Assembly (NCBI GenBank): GCA_944389295.1
Contig: CALXLV010000006.1
Span: forward strand, 1 to 64,000
Source of the DNA: an uncultured Spirochaetaceae bacterium
GTDB lineage: Bacteria > Spirochaetota > Spirochaetia > Sphaerochaetales > Sphaerochaetaceae
Direction of reading: 5' to 3'
Length of the DNA stretch: 64,000 nucleotides
The notes beneath the pieces were generated by a model. The model searched no databases, was not told the origin of the DNA, and saw nothing but the letters and a program-made list of their open reading frames with translations. The position numbers were made by a program, and so were the translations under genes. Numbering within the stretch: the first letter of the stretch is position 1; every line of letters begins with the position of its first letter. Shown piece after piece: positions 32,335 through 41,031 of this stretch.

Positions 32335-33699
32335 TCAGTTCTTGAAGCTGTGGACAGGCGCGGGAATCCTTCCGCCGCGTCCGATGAAGTCGCGGCATGA
32401 GAACTTGCTGACCTTCATTATCGGGGCATAGCCCAGAAGGCCGCCAAAGGTTGCGCTCTCGCCCACTCCCTTGCCGATGACGGGAATGAGGCGCACTGCG
32501 GTGGTCTTCTGGTTTATCATTCCTATCGCCATCTCATCGGCGATGATGCCCGAGATCGTGGAAGCCTCTGTATCTCCGGGAATGGCTATCATATCCAGTC
32601 CGACGGAGCAGATGCATGTCATCGCCTCGAGTTTCTCGATGGAGAGCGCTCCCGCGTTCACCGCGTTTATCATTCCCTGATCCTCGCTGACAGGTATAAA
32701 TGATCCGCTGAGGCCGCCGACATAGCTCGAGGCCATCAGGCCGCCCTTCTTCACCTGGTCATTCAGAAGCGCGAGGGCAGCAGTCGTTCCGGGAGCGCCT
32801 GTGCGCTCAAGACCCATCAGCTCGAGGATATCGGAGATGCTGTCGCCGACAGCCGGCGTCGGCGCAAGGGAGAGGTCGACAATGCCGAAGGGAATGCCGA
32901 GTCTCTTTGATGCCTCCTTGGCGACAAGCTGTCCCAGCCTCGTTATCTTGAAAGCCGTCCGCTTTACAGTCTCGGAGAGGATTTCAAAATCCTTTCCCCT
33001 CACCCCTTCAAGCGCATGCTTTATGACGCCCGGGCCGCTGACGCCGACGTTTATCACGGCATCGGCCTCTGTCACGCCGTGGAACGCTCCGGCCATGAAC
33101 GGGTTGTCATCGGGAGCATTGCAGAATACAACGAGCTTCGCGCAGCCGATAGAGTCGCGGTCCGCGGTCCTCTCCGCTGTCTCCCTGATGATTTTTCCCA
33201 TCAGAGCGACGGCATCCATGTTGATGCCCGTCCTCGTGGAGCCCAGCGCGACGGATGAGCATATGCGCTCGGTGACAGAGAGGGCTTCGGGAATCGACGA
33301 GATGAGCATCCTCTCCGCTTCCGTCATGCCTTTGGCGCAGAGTGCGGAATAACCGCCGAGGAAGTTGACGCCGACATCGGATGCGGCTCTGTCCAGGGCC
33401 TTTGCGATACGGACGAAATCATCAGGGGTGCGGCAGGCTGCGGCTCCCACAATTCCTATTGGAGTGACCGAGATCCTCTTGTTGACGACCGGAATGGCGT
33501 ACTCGCGCTCTATCTCCTCGCCTGTTCTGACAAGATTCTCCGCGGTCTTTGCAATCTTCGAGTATATCCTCCCGCAGAGAGTCTCAACATCGTCGGAGAT
33601 GCAGTCCAGAAGCGAGATGCCCAGTGTGATCGTCCTCACATCGAGATTCTCCTTCTCTATCATCGCATTGGTTTCTATGACTTCACTGAGGTTTATCAT
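32335..33699 (-). CDS. UPF0210 / PFL-like family protein (DUF711)
   Basis: A 454-residue protein of the conserved UPF0210 family, recognised by [17 protein letters not shown] near 185, [16 protein letters not shown] near 218, [14 protein letters not shown] near 243 and [21 protein letters not shown] near 298. The fold resembles pyruvate formate-lyase barrels but the function is unknown. Spirochaetes, Clostridia and archaea carry it next to an ACT-domain gene, as here (1-base gap), so the ACT protein is probably its regulatory partner. No signal peptide. Confidence 0.92.
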   Translation of the reverse strand: MINLSEVIETNAMIEKENLDVRTITLGISLLDCISDDVETLCGRIYSKIAKTAENLVRTGEEIEREYAIPVVNKRISVTPIGIVGAAACRTPDDFVRIAKALDRAASDVGVNFLGGYSALCAKGMTEAERMLISSIPEALSVTERICSSVALGSTRTGINMDAVALMGKIIRETAERTADRDSIGCAKLVVFCNAPDDNPFMAGAFHGVTEADAVINVGVSGPGVIKHALEGVRGKDFEILSETVKRTAFKITRLGQLVAKEASKRLGIPFGIVDLSLAPTPAVGDSISDILELMGLERTGAPGTTAALALLNDQVKKGGLMASSYVGGLSGSFIPVSEDQGMINAVNAGALSIEKLEAMTCICSVGLDMIAIPGDTEASTISGIIADEMAIGMINQKTTAVRLIPVIGKGVGESATFGGLLGYAPIMKVSKFSCRDFIGRGGRIPAPVHSFKN

Positions 33700-33700
33700 C

Positions 33701-33973
33701 TCATATCCTCTGCATGCTCTCGAAGATCTCTTCCCTCTGCAGCTTTATGATGCAGCCTATCTTCCTGCCGAGCTCCTCGAGCCCGTCGGAGAGGGCGATG
33801 AAAGCCTTGTCCGTGCAGCTGGTGTCGCAGATCATCATCATATTGAAATAGCCGTCGACGATCGTCTGGCTTATGTCGAGAATGTTCACATTGCTCTCGG
33901 CAAGGAACGTGCATACGCGGGCAATGATTCCCACCTGATCCTTGCCGACTACAGTTATTATCGATTTACCCAT
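33701..33973 (-). CDS. ACT domain protein, UPF0237 family
   Basis: The 90-residue product is a single ACT domain: [25 protein letters not shown], then [21 protein letters not shown] domains bind amino acids or related small molecules. It is always seen beside UPF0210 genes, and here ends one base before the UPF0210 start. The ATG at 33973 has AGAGGTG upstream. A promoter candidate, TTGTTA-18-TAGGAT, lies at 33999-34028. Confidence 0.92.
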   Translation of the reverse strand: MGKSIITVVGKDQVGIIARVCTFLAESNVNILDISQTIVDGYFNMMMICDTSCTDKAFIALSDGLEELGRKIGCIIKLQREEIFESMQRI

Positions 33974-34062
33974 AATCACCTCTCAGAATACAGGCTCCAT
34001 CCTACATGAAGTGGAGGAGAAATAACAACAAGGTGAAAGTGCCGTAGCAGAGGCGGAAACGC

Positions 34063-34653
34063 TCAGACAGCTCCGCTCAGGAGAGCCGATGCCGGCTCGT
34101 AGCCGAGCATATAGACAAGGGCGAGGGCTGAGAGGATGTACGAGGTGTCATTCTCAGGCGACGGAGAGAGCTTTTCATACTCCCTGTGCCTTGCCTTGAG
34201 CTCGGAGAGAACATCCGATGTGAAGCGGACGTTCAGCCTCACCTCCCCGCTCGAGAGGTGGGCCTTGAGGTATCTGTTGAGCCTGCGCTCATACTTCATG
34301 TGCTCACGCAGCGAACCGCGGAAGAGATCGGGATTATGAGGATGGGTGAAGATATCGGCGGCATAGTGCGATATCTTGCCGAGCCTGTAGGCTGATACTA
34401 TCCCGCGTCCACCCTCATAGCTTCTCAGCAGCCTCTCTATGCGCATCATCGCCGTCCTGTAGTTGTGCCCGCGGCTCTCATCGCCGGGCGCGACGCCCCT
34501 GAGGTATGTCTTTACGAAGATATCCGGCTGGATGCTGCCGTAGAGATACGCGGCGGCCTCAAGCAGTCCGGGAAGCGGACGCAGCTGGAAGAGCATGAAG
34601 AATCCTGTATGTATATGGCTGATAAGTCTCAATCGATTTTCCCTCGGTCCCAT
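34063..34653 (-). CDS. Zinc-dependent phospholipase C-like protein
   Basis: The 196-residue product resembles the zinc-dependent phospholipase C/S1-P1 nuclease superfamily: histidines in LISHIHTG near the start, GSIQPDIF near 44, GHNYRTA near 64, and the block KISHYAADIFTHPHNPDLF near 92-110 with several zinc-ligand residues, then REHMKYE. No signal peptide is seen with this start, so the location is uncertain. Upstream starts exist (an in-frame TTG at 34710), and no start has a good ribosome site, so the N-terminus is provisional. Activity on lipids is not established. Confidence 0.65.
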   Translation of the reverse strand: MGPRENRLRLISHIHTGFFMLFQLRPLPGLLEAAAYLYGSIQPDIFVKTYLRGVAPGDESRGHNYRTAMMRIERLLRSYEGGRGIVSAYRLGKISHYAADIFTHPHNPDLFRGSLREHMKYERRLNRYLKAHLSSGEVRLNVRFTSDVLSELKARHREYEKLSPSPENDTSYILSALALVYMLGYEPASALLSGAV

Positions 34654-34873
34654 ATAAACGGATAAATGTAAACTCTGTGCATAGTTCTCTTTATCCGGTG
34701 ATGAAATCAATCGTTAAAATGAATACAACATAAACGACGGGGACTTCAAGGGAACGGAAGCCGGAGAGACGAAGAAAAATAGAAAAATCACAGCATCGGA
34801 CGGAGTGTCCGGCAAATGGGAAAAGCTGTGCAGAGATACTCATTCATGGAGAATGCCGTGCTATGATGGGAAT

Positions 34874-35422
34874 ATGAGAATGCGTCTATTCCTGACAGCG
34901 GCAATCATGCTCGCAGCATCAGCTCTCTATGCCTCATACAGCGTCGTGCTACCATATGACGGCGAAAGCTGTTTCGAGATAATCGGGGATGACGGAGAGA
35001 GCATCCTCCTCGACGACTACATCTGGTCAAAACGATGGAATGGGCTTCATCTCGAGCGCATGGGCGATCACATCTATATGATAACCGATGATGACGGCTC
35101 AATCATCACAGCCGGCCGGGAAGCCTCTCAGGATGAGCTTGAGGACATCCTTGATTTCTGGGATGCCTCAACGCTTATAACAGAGGGCATCATGCCGCCG
35201 CATGAGGCTCTTGATGAGAGCGGCGTAAAGGCTGTCGTGACGACATCACGGGAGAGCGGGAGGGACCTCGCTGTCCTGGACAGGCTTGGCATCGATGTCA
35301 TCAGGGCTGGACGTGGCGATGTCATTGAAATAGATGACGCCGTGCCCGAGAAGAGTCTCAGCAGCGAGCACATACTCGTCACATGCCCTGAGTGCGGGAG
35401 CATCTTCGCTCTCTATCTGTAA
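34874..35422 (+). CDS. Exported protein of unknown function ending in a CPEC motif
   Basis: A 182-residue protein I do not recognise. Residues 1-21 are a signal peptide (MRLFLTAAIMLAASALYA). The mature part is acidic and contains a segment that may be a small alpha/beta domain (VKAVVTTSRESGRDLAVLDRLGIDVIRAG, about 120-148). The last residues include VTCPECGSIFAL, a CPxC pair unusual at the end of an exported protein; it may bind a metal or be redox-active. The start is chosen at the signal peptide; an upstream in-frame ATG adds an unlikely extension. Its stop lies one base from the stop of the convergent AraC gene. Confidence 0.6.
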   Translation: MRMRLFLTAAIMLAASALYASYSVVLPYDGESCFEIIGDDGESILLDDYIWSKRWNGLHLERMGDHIYMITDDDGSIITAGREASQDELEDILDFWDASTLITEGIMPPHEALDESGVKAVVTTSRESGRDLAVLDRLGIDVIRAGRGDVIEIDDAVPEKSLSSEHILVTCPECGSIFALYL

Positions 35423-35423
35423 T

Positions 35424-36287
35424 TCACTTAGCCTTTTTGCCCGACTTCGCATGCTCCTTCCTGAATTTCAGCGGGGAGATGCCTGTATATTCCTTGAATA
35501 CTCTGTCGAATGTCTTGACGCTGCCGAAACCGCAGCTGAGCGCCACCTCGCTGATGCTGCCGCGTCCTGAGACAAGCTCCGACTTGGCCCTGCTTATCCT
35601 GTACGAAGTGAGATAGTCATAGAATGTGATTCCGGTATATTCCTTGAACACCCGTGAGAAATATGTGGGGACGTATCCTGCCCTCTCCGCCGCCTCAGGC
35701 AGAGTGATCGGTGAGCTGTAGTCCTTCTCGATCATGGCAAAGACCTTCGATATTCTCTCCCTTACCCTGCTCTCGACGGCACTGCACTCGACTGAGACGG
35801 GGCTTACGCCGCTGTCCGCGGCAAGTGCCGTGATTGCGAAGAGCGCCGACCTGATCCTGAGTTCATCCAGCGGCTTTTCCACATCAAGTCCGTCAAGCCC
35901 TGTTATGAGGGAGACAAGGTGCTTCCTGTCCTCATCCTTCCATGTCTCGGTTGTGCGGGGATTCCTGCAGAGGCCGCGTCTGACGGCTTCGGAAACGGAA
36001 GGAAACGACGGCGTACCGCCGAGCATATCAATAGAGAATATGATTGTGACAAGTTCCGCATCGCCGGAGAAATAGAAATGGCTGTCATCAGGTCCTATGA
36101 TTACGGCATCACCTTCTTTGACGACGGTTTCTGTGCCGTTTATAAGCAGTTTCTGAATACCGCTGGAGACATAGGTTATCTCTATTTCCTTATGCCAGTG
36201 CATCGGAAAGGCGCGTATTCCCGCATTGTGAACGAGGACGTAATGAAGTTCCTGCTCAGAAGTCCCAAACATAAAAGGTGCGTACAT
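35424..36287 (-). CDS. AraC family transcriptional regulator with cupin sensor
   Basis: A 287-residue regulator. Residues 10-110 form a cupin-like ligand domain (HWHKEIEITYVSSG and GDAVIIGPDDSHFY). The C-terminal 100 residues are two helix-turn-helix motifs: ITLPEAAERAGYVPTYFSRVFKEYTG and ISEVALSCGFGSVKTFDRVFKEYTG, ending SPLKFRK. Such proteins usually control sugar uptake and glycosidase genes. The ATG at 36287 is preceded by AGAGGATAGA; an ATG 39 bases upstream lacks a ribosome site. Neither neighbour is an obvious target. Confidence 0.92.
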   Translation of the reverse strand: MYAPFMFGTSEQELHYVLVHNAGIRAFPMHWHKEIEITYVSSGIQKLLINGTETVVKEGDAVIIGPDDSHFYFSGDAELVTIIFSIDMLGGTPSFPSVSEAVRRGLCRNPRTTETWKDEDRKHLVSLITGLDGLDVEKPLDELRIRSALFAITALAADSGVSPVSVECSAVESRVRERISKVFAMIEKDYSSPITLPEAAERAGYVPTYFSRVFKEYTGITFYDYLTSYRISRAKSELVSGRGSISEVALSCGFGSVKTFDRVFKEYTGISPLKFRKEHAKSGKKAK

Positions 36288-36446
36288 TCTTCTATCCTCT
36301 TCCGGGCTCGCCGGAATCTTTTGCATAATACATTAGCAGGAAAAGCATCAATAGGCAAAACCTTTCTGCGATATTGTTCGAATTTAATCAAAACCTATAT
36401 AAAACCAAATGAAAAATACTGTATTTTACTGAAAGAATACTGGTGT

Positions 36447-36468
36447 ATGCCCCGGATTTCCGGGGCAT
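36447..36468. terminator. Hairpin between the CDF and AraC genes
   Basis: ATGCCCCGG pairs with CCGGGGCAT around a four-base loop. It lies just after the CDF stop. There is no T run, so termination would be inefficient or protein-aided. Confidence 0.45.
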
Positions 36469-36476
36469 GAAACACA

Positions 36477-37409
36477 TCAGCCAAGCATTTCGGAGCCTTC
36501 CGGAGACGGAACGGCATACTCCATCCAGCTGGGATCGACGGTGAAGACTATGTCCGTATCGCTCCACGGCCAAGACTCCTTTATCTCGCGGAGCATCTCC
36601 TTCCTGATGCGGTCTATCCTGCTTACCGGGATATCCTCACGGAGGATGACGTGGATGGTGGAGCTTACCGTGCGTCCGCGCTTTGCGGCATAGATTAGGT
36701 AGTCACGGAAGCGGTAGACGCGGCTGTATTTCTCCACCACTGCCTCAAGTCTCTCCTGTATCTCCTTCGGCGGCGCCGCATCCAGAAGGTCCCTCACCGC
36801 GGAGACAAGCTGCTTTATAAGCGAAGGCGCGAGAACCACAGCGAAAAGCACTGTAATGCAGGGGTCTATAAGGACGGCGATGGAATCATAGCCGAGACGG
36901 AAGAGGACCTCCATCAGCGCGAACGATATCAGTACGGAGACGCTTATTAGTATATCGTTGAGCCAGCTTCTTGATTCGGCACGGAGGATCGGGGAGCCGA
37001 GTTCTTTGGCCATCGCACGGAGGAAAATATATACTCCGAGGCATCCTATGATCGAGATGAGCGTGAAAATAAGCCCGAGTGAGGCTTCTACAACCCTTCC
37101 GCCCGTGAAGAGCGACATAAACGCTCTGTATGCCAGCGTGGCGTTCATAGTGAGGAGCACCATCGTCCTTATGACGATGTAGAACGGTTCGTAGGCTCCG
37201 TATCCGAACTGGTAATACTCATCATCCCTTCTGCCGATAAGGCGTACGACTGATCCCGAAAGAAGGATGAATATTGACTGTACCATCGAATAAAGTCCGT
37301 CGAACATCATCGACGAGGAGCCGGATGCGAGTGCAAAGGCAATGCCAAGCACACCGAAAGCGAAGCAGATCAGCGTCACTGATCTGATGCAGATTATTTC
37401 CTTTCTCAT
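36477..37409 (-). CDS. Cation diffusion facilitator (CDF) family transporter, divergent metal site
   Basis: A 310-residue membrane protein with six helices (residues 8-190) and a cytoplasmic C-terminal domain (200-300). FGYGAYEPFYIVIRT near 68-82 is the CDF loop after helix 2. The family binds zinc, iron or manganese through DxxxD in helix 2 and HxxxD (or DxxxD) in helix 5. Here helix 2 has Asp37 but Ser41, and helix 5 has Ser148 but Asp152, so half of the expected ligands are replaced. Either another ion or mechanism applies, or the protein has a different role. A strong promoter and a folded 90-base leader precede it; the sole ribosome site (GGAAC) is part of that fold. Confidence 0.85.
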   Translation of the reverse strand: MRKEIICIRSVTLICFAFGVLGIAFALASGSSSMMFDGLYSMVQSIFILLSGSVVRLIGRRDDEYYQFGYGAYEPFYIVIRTMVLLTMNATLAYRAFMSLFTGGRVVEASLGLIFTLISIIGCLGVYIFLRAMAKELGSPILRAESRSWLNDILISVSVLISFALMEVLFRLGYDSIAVLIDPCITVLFAVVLAPSLIKQLVSAVRDLLDAAPPKEIQERLEAVVEKYSRVYRFRDYLIYAAKRGRTVSSTIHVILREDIPVSRIDRIRKEMLREIKESWPWSDTDIVFTVDPSWMEYAVPSPEGSEMLG

Positions 37410-37412
37410 AAT

Positions 37413-37492
37413 TGTTCCGGCAGGCTCATCCGAAGCGAATCCCCGGTCCAGGCCACGCCGTGCGGCTCACCCCGCAGGCTGCGGGAGGAACA
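37413..37492 (-). promoter_or_regulatory. Folded 5' leader of the CDF gene (candidate riboswitch or thermosensor)
   Basis: The transcript leader can fold with outer stem TGTTCC (37487-37492) and GGAACA (37413-37418). Inside are a perfect hairpin CCCGCA-GCC-TGCGGG (37471-37485), GCC/GGC at 37457-37466, and ATTCG-CTT-CGGAT (37426-37440 region). The 3' strand of the outer stem, GGAAC, is the only ribosome-binding-like sequence before the ATG, so folding would hide it. I compared it by memory with the NiCo, manganese, fluoride, magnesium, cobalamin, TPP and SRP consensus sequences and found no clear match. Confidence 0.5.
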
Positions 37493-37506
37493 CCTTCTTT
37501 GTTAGT

Positions 37507-37535
37507 ATTGTAACAGAATCGGGATAAAATGGCAA
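37507..37535 (-). promoter_or_regulatory. Promoter of the CDF gene
   Basis: Minus strand TTGCCA (37530-37535), 17 bases, TACAAT (37507-37512). Transcription would start near 37500, leaving a leader of about 90 bases before the ATG at 37409. Confidence 0.75.
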
Positions 37536-37569
37536 ATACCGATATAATTACGATACTGCCGCAGGAGGA

Positions 37570-37863
37570 TCATATCCTGTAAATGCGGTCCTCGCTGTCC
37601 GCATCCTGGCGGAAGAACACCGCAGTAAAACCTGTTATCGCTATAAGGGATGACGAGGTGCGCTCGGCAAGCGATGCAGATATCTCCTTTATCTCATCCT
37701 TGGCGCTCTGGAAGCGGACCTTCACGAGCTCATGGGCAAGAAGCGCATCGTCGAGTGCCTTCACCACTCCGTCGGTAAGACCTTCCTTGCCTACATAGAC
37801 AACCGGATCAAGCTGCTGTGCCCTGGAGCGGAGAAACGCCCTCTGATAACTCATGAGTTCCAT
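37570..37863 (-). CDS. yhbY: YhbY family RNA-binding protein (CRM domain)
   Basis: A 97-residue CRS1-YhbY (CRM) domain protein. The family pattern QLDPVVYVGKEGLTDGVVKALDDAL at 17-41 and HELVKVRF near 44-51 are visible; the usual GxxG loop is GKEG. It associates with pre-50S ribosomes. A promoter TTGCTT-17-TATCTT (37873-37901) places the transcript start within a few bases of the ATG. A second ATG three codons in (MSYQRAF) is a possible start. Confidence 0.92.
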   Translation of the reverse strand: MELMSYQRAFLRSRAQQLDPVVYVGKEGLTDGVVKALDDALLAHELVKVRFQSAKDEIKEISASLAERTSSSLIAITGFTAVFFRQDADSEDRIYRI

Positions 37864-37872
37864 ACTTCACAG

Positions 37873-37901
37873 AAGATAAGCGGGAAAAGGGAGAAAAGCA
37901 A
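37873..37901 (-). promoter_or_regulatory. Promoter of yhbY
   Basis: Minus strand TTGCTT (37896-37901), 17 bases, TATCTT (37873-37878). It overlaps the spacer after the acyl-CoA synthetase stop and predicts a leader of only about 3 bases. Confidence 0.5.
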
Positions 37902-37908
37902 GCGCCTA

Positions 37909-39621
37909 TCACTCCTTTCCGTATTCCGATATCACCTCGAACCTCTTTATCTTCTTCGCGCTCGTCATCGGCATCGGGTGGTCAACGACGGTCACGCGGG
38001 TTATCTTCTTGTAGCTCTGGAGCTCCTTGTTGACCTCCCTGACTATATCGTTCATGTGCTTCTCGACAGCTGCGGGATCGCTCTCTTCCCTGAGATAGTT
38101 CTGAGACGGGTAAATGAGTATCCTTATTCCCTCGCTCTTCATCGCCTTGTCCGCCATGTATCCGATCACGCAGACCTGCTCGATGTCGTCGTAGAGCTGG
38201 AAATGATCCTCTATCTCCTCAGGGAATACGTTCTTTCCGCCCTCTGTGACGATGATGCTCTTCGAGCGTCCTGTGAGATAGAGATATCCGTCGGCATCCT
38301 GATGCCCGACATCCCCTGTGTTGAGCCATCCGTCAGCGGAGAGGACCTCCTCCGTCGCCTCAGGATTGTTGTAGTAGCCCTTCATAACCATCGGGCCCTT
38401 TATGTATATGACGCCGTTGCCGTCGCTGTCGGGATCTGCAATCCTAACCTCACAGCCGGGAATCTTTCTTCCAACAGATGTCTCTATGTATGCCTCAACG
38501 GGGTTGAGATGGGTTATAGGCGATGTCTCCGTAAGTCCGTATCCCTGTACGAAGTCTATTCCCAGCTCGTTGAACATCTTGAATGTCGATGCGGGAAGCG
38601 GACCGCCTCCGCAGATGCATATTCTGTTCTCCTCAAGAGAGAGATTGCGGAGAAGGAAGCCGAACATCTTCTTGCCGATGTTCACTCCAAAGACTTTCTT
38701 GATGAAGCCTGAGAATCCCATCATCACCCTTATGAGGCCGTAGACGGCAGCGCCCTTCTTTCTCACTCCGGCCATGAGTGCCGCTATCATCTTGTTGAAG
38801 AGCATCGGCACTGCAAGGAACATCGTCACATGGCCTTCCTTCAGCTCACGGAGAATCTGGGAGACGACGAGTTTCTTGCCGAAGACCGTCGCGGCTCCCA
38901 CAGAGAATGACTCGAAGAATACCGCGAGCATCGTGTATGCGTGGTGTATCGGGAGTATCGCGTAGAAAACATCTGTTGAATAGATGTTCATGTTGCCCTG
39001 CGCGAGATAACAGTCTGAGATGAGGTTGTCATGCGTGAGCATCACACCCTTGGGGGTTCCTGTCGTGCCGGATGTGAAGAGTATCGCCGCGACATCGCTT
39101 CTGGCTGCTCTCTCAGGCTCTGCTTCAGGACCTGTCATGTCGAGAACGAACGGCTCGGACGAACCCGGTTCAAGGGAATACTTCGCGGTCAGGCCGTCAT
39201 ATGTAACTCTGTCAATTCTCTCCTTGTCTATGAAGAGGCGCGAAACTCCTCCGAAGGCCATCAGGCGTGCCATCTCGTCATCATGGAGGGTGTAATCAAG
39301 AGGGACGACCGTCGCACCGGCATAGATGATGCCGAGATAGGCTATCGCCCACTCCGGGCTGTTCTTTCCAGTGACCGCGATTTTATCGCCTTTCTTCACG
39401 CCGTCTGCGATAAGGTAGTATGAGACTTCCTTTATCTTCTTCTCGGCTTCCCTGTATGTGAACGACTCCTCTTTGGGAGAGAATGCACGGAAGCAGAGAT
39501 TGTCAGGATAGCGCAGGGCTGATATGTGGAAAGTCTCCTTGACGCTGGGCCACTCGCCCTCAAATTCCTTTCCTCTGTACTCATCAAGAAAACGCCACGG
39601 CTCGGTCGGTCTGAACTTCAT
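37909..39621 (-). CDS. Long-chain acyl-CoA synthetase / AMP-binding enzyme
   Basis: A 570-residue adenylate-forming enzyme. The phosphate-binding loop is ILFTSGTTGTPKGVMLTH near 182-199; GYGLTETSP near 340 and YLYLTGRSKSIIVTEGGKNVFPEEIE near 450-475 are the A5 and A8-A10 motifs. It links a fatty acid or other carboxylic acid to CoA through an acyl-adenylate. The region between 265 and 300 has a short hydrophobic stretch often used for membrane association. A strong promoter and GGGGAG before the ATG support independent expression. Confidence 0.92.
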   Translation of the reverse strand: MKFRPTEPWRFLDEYRGKEFEGEWPSVKETFHISALRYPDNLCFRAFSPKEESFTYREAEKKIKEVSYYLIADGVKKGDKIAVTGKNSPEWAIAYLGIIYAGATVVPLDYTLHDDEMARLMAFGGVSRLFIDKERIDRVTYDGLTAKYSLEPGSSEPFVLDMTGPEAEPERAARSDVAAILFTSGTTGTPKGVMLTHDNLISDCYLAQGNMNIYSTDVFYAILPIHHAYTMLAVFFESFSVGAATVFGKKLVVSQILRELKEGHVTMFLAVPMLFNKMIAALMAGVRKKGAAVYGLIRVMMGFSGFIKKVFGVNIGKKMFGFLLRNLSLEENRICICGGGPLPASTFKMFNELGIDFVQGYGLTETSPITHLNPVEAYIETSVGRKIPGCEVRIADPDSDGNGVIYIKGPMVMKGYYNNPEATEEVLSADGWLNTGDVGHQDADGYLYLTGRSKSIIVTEGGKNVFPEEIEDHFQLYDDIEQVCVIGYMADKAMKSEGIRILIYPSQNYLREESDPAAVEKHMNDIVREVNKELQSYKKITRVTVVDHPMPMTSAKKIKRFEVISEYGKE

Positions 39622-39661
39622 AATACTCCCCTTTTCTGACAGATACTTAAAAACTGTATTT

Positions 39662-39689
39662 ATTGTATAGCCATAAGGATGGAAGTCAA
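39662..39689 (-). promoter_or_regulatory. Promoter of the acyl-CoA synthetase gene
   Basis: Minus strand TTGACT (39684-39689), 16 bases, TACAAT (39662-39667). Confidence 0.75.
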
Positions 39690-39720
39690 CGAAAAGGGGG
39701 CTTCAAAGCCATAGTAAGAA

Positions 39721-40194
39721 TTAGCTAATAATGGATGGAACGCTGATTTTCAGCACAGATGCGACGGCATCGCAGATGCTCTGGTGATCGCACTCGCTCG
39801 GCATACCGGAGACAGCTATGGAGCCAATGACAAGCCCTGATCTCAGCTTCACGGGCACGGCACCGCCCTCAAGCACATACTCGGAGGAATCAAGGCCGAG
39901 ATCGGAGACACTCCTTCCTTTCGCCCTGTTCTCAAGTGCGGCAAGCATTGAGCTCTTTCCGGAAAACTCAGCCATGTTTCCTTTCCTCTCCGCCCACTTC
40001 CTGTTGTTCCTTGCGGCTCCGGGAAAAATGCGGGAATATATCTCAAGCCCGTTGATGCGTATCAGTATGCACACAGCTTTGGCAGAAGCCGCTATCTTCT
40101 CCCCTATCTCACAGAGCATTGCCTCTGAGACAGTGTCAAAGCGCAGCATCTCATCCTGCTTGTAAAGTATTTCAATGAGTTCTTCGTTGGTCAT
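39721..40194 (-). CDS. UPF0303 / GlcG-HbpS-like protein
   Basis: A 157-residue protein of the haem-degrading-domain superfamily (UPF0303 branch). Typical text is the NGLEIYSRIFPGAARNNRKWAERKGN stretch near 48-73 and the GGAVPVKLRSGLVIGSIAVSGMPSECDHQ end near 110-138. Members of the superfamily bind haem or corrinoid, but UPF0303 proteins have no settled function. A TATAAT box (40201-40206) lies exactly six bases upstream of the ATG, with no ribosome site, predicting a leaderless message. Confidence 0.88.
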   Translation of the reverse strand: MTNEELIEILYKQDEMLRFDTVSEAMLCEIGEKIAASAKAVCILIRINGLEIYSRIFPGAARNNRKWAERKGNMAEFSGKSSMLAALENRAKGRSVSDLGLDSSEYVLEGGAVPVKLRSGLVIGSIAVSGMPSECDHQSICDAVASVLKISVPSIIS

Positions 40195-40200
40195 GGACGC

Positions 40201-40206
40201 ATTATA
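40201..40206 (-). promoter_or_regulatory. -10 box of the UPF0303 gene (leaderless)
   Basis: A perfect TATAAT on the minus strand, separated from the ATG by GCGTCC only. Confidence 0.55.
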
Positions 40207-40255
40207 ACAGAAATATGGCAGAGCAATGCCCTGCCATATGATAGCTTTCTCTTGA

Positions 40256-40747
40256 TTAAATCAAAGAACTTATCTTATCAAGGATTTGCATTATCAACGC
40301 GTCAACAACGCTCTTATCAAGGTCTACGCCATTAAATGTCATAACAGAATCTTCACCGTATGTAATAGATGGATTATCTTCACCAGGAAGTGAAATATTA
40401 GTTAAATTTAATATTATTTTATCGGGTGTATTATCAGCATAGGAAACATCAATTTCACAAGAAAAACCTACAGAAGGGAACAAACTTACAGAACAAGTTG
40501 AACCTGTTTGTATTGTTAATCCTCTATCAATTGATATAGGTTTATCTGCTTTACAAGATAAATCCTCAGTAGTTGTCCAACCAGATGTTCCATCGGCATC
40601 AAAAAGTCCCGCTACCATAGAATCTCCTACTGCAGAAAGAATCTCTTCCTGATTAGGAGCTTTTTCGGGATCAGATTCACATGAAGTGAATGTGAAAGCA
40701 AGCAGAATTGCAAGAATTGCAATCAAAAAGGTCGATTTTTTTTTGGT
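40256..40747 (-). CDS. Putative lipoprotein of unknown function, AT-rich
   Basis: A 163-residue protein with a lipoprotein signal: basic start, hydrophobic stretch IAILAILLAFTF and lipobox TFTSC with the lipidated cysteine. The mature part is acidic and strand-rich (IDVSYADNTPDKIILNLTN), like a small beta-sandwich, and I do not recognise a family. I prefer the GTG start at 40747 because CGGAGG lies seven bases before it, while the ATG 24 bases upstream lacks a ribosome site. Base composition and codon use are clearly more AT-rich than all neighbours, which suggests recent acquisition. Confidence 0.65.
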   Translation of the reverse strand, partial: TKKKSTFLIAILAILLAFTFTSCESDPEKAPNQEEILSAVGDSMVAGLFDADGTSGWTTTEDLSCKADKPISIDRGLTIQTGSTCSVSLFPSVGFSCEIDVSYADNTPDKIILNLTNISLPGEDNPSITYGEDSVMTFNGVDLDKSVVDALIMQILDKISSLI

Positions 40748-40820
40748 CACGATTTTTCCTCCGATTTTCAATTATCGTAGAGGTAGGATAACGTGTTTTC
40801 CGGAGTTATGGAACACTTTT

Positions 40821-40849
40821 ATTATAAATTGTTCGATAACTCTTGTCTA
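40821..40849 (-). promoter_or_regulatory. Promoter of the AT-rich lipoprotein gene
   Basis: Minus strand TAGACA (40844-40849), 17 bases, TATAAT (40821-40826). The remaining stretch 40850-41030 is AT-rich and I see no gene, repeat or RNA in it. Confidence 0.7.
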
Positions 40850-41031
40850 ACAACCAATCCAGCTGTCTCAAAACAACATAATTTCAATTAAAAATCATAA
40901 TTAGTTCAGCCATAAAGATAATTTCTTTATGAACATTCTTAATCATTCCTTATAGCTGATATATCAGATGATTTTCTGTCAATTAGATTCAACTCGCTGA
41001 AAATCAGGTACTCAGATCACTGAAATACTGA

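Noticed and set aside
34710..34710. TTG start for the PLC-like gene
   Set aside because: It would extend the protein by 19 residues with no ribosome site or conserved sequence; the ATG at 34653 was used, still with low confidence.
37413..37492. SRP RNA, tRNA or 6S RNA in the structured region
   Set aside because: No SRP loop consensus (GGTCAGGTCCGGAAGG-type), no tRNA cloverleaf, and a promoter that continues directly into the CDF gene. A regulatory leader fits better.
37732..38712. Long 326-codon reading frame on the plus strand
   Set aside because: It lies opposite the acyl-CoA synthetase gene, whose motifs are strong. The plus frame shows no family motif and has the composition of a mirror frame in GC-rich DNA.
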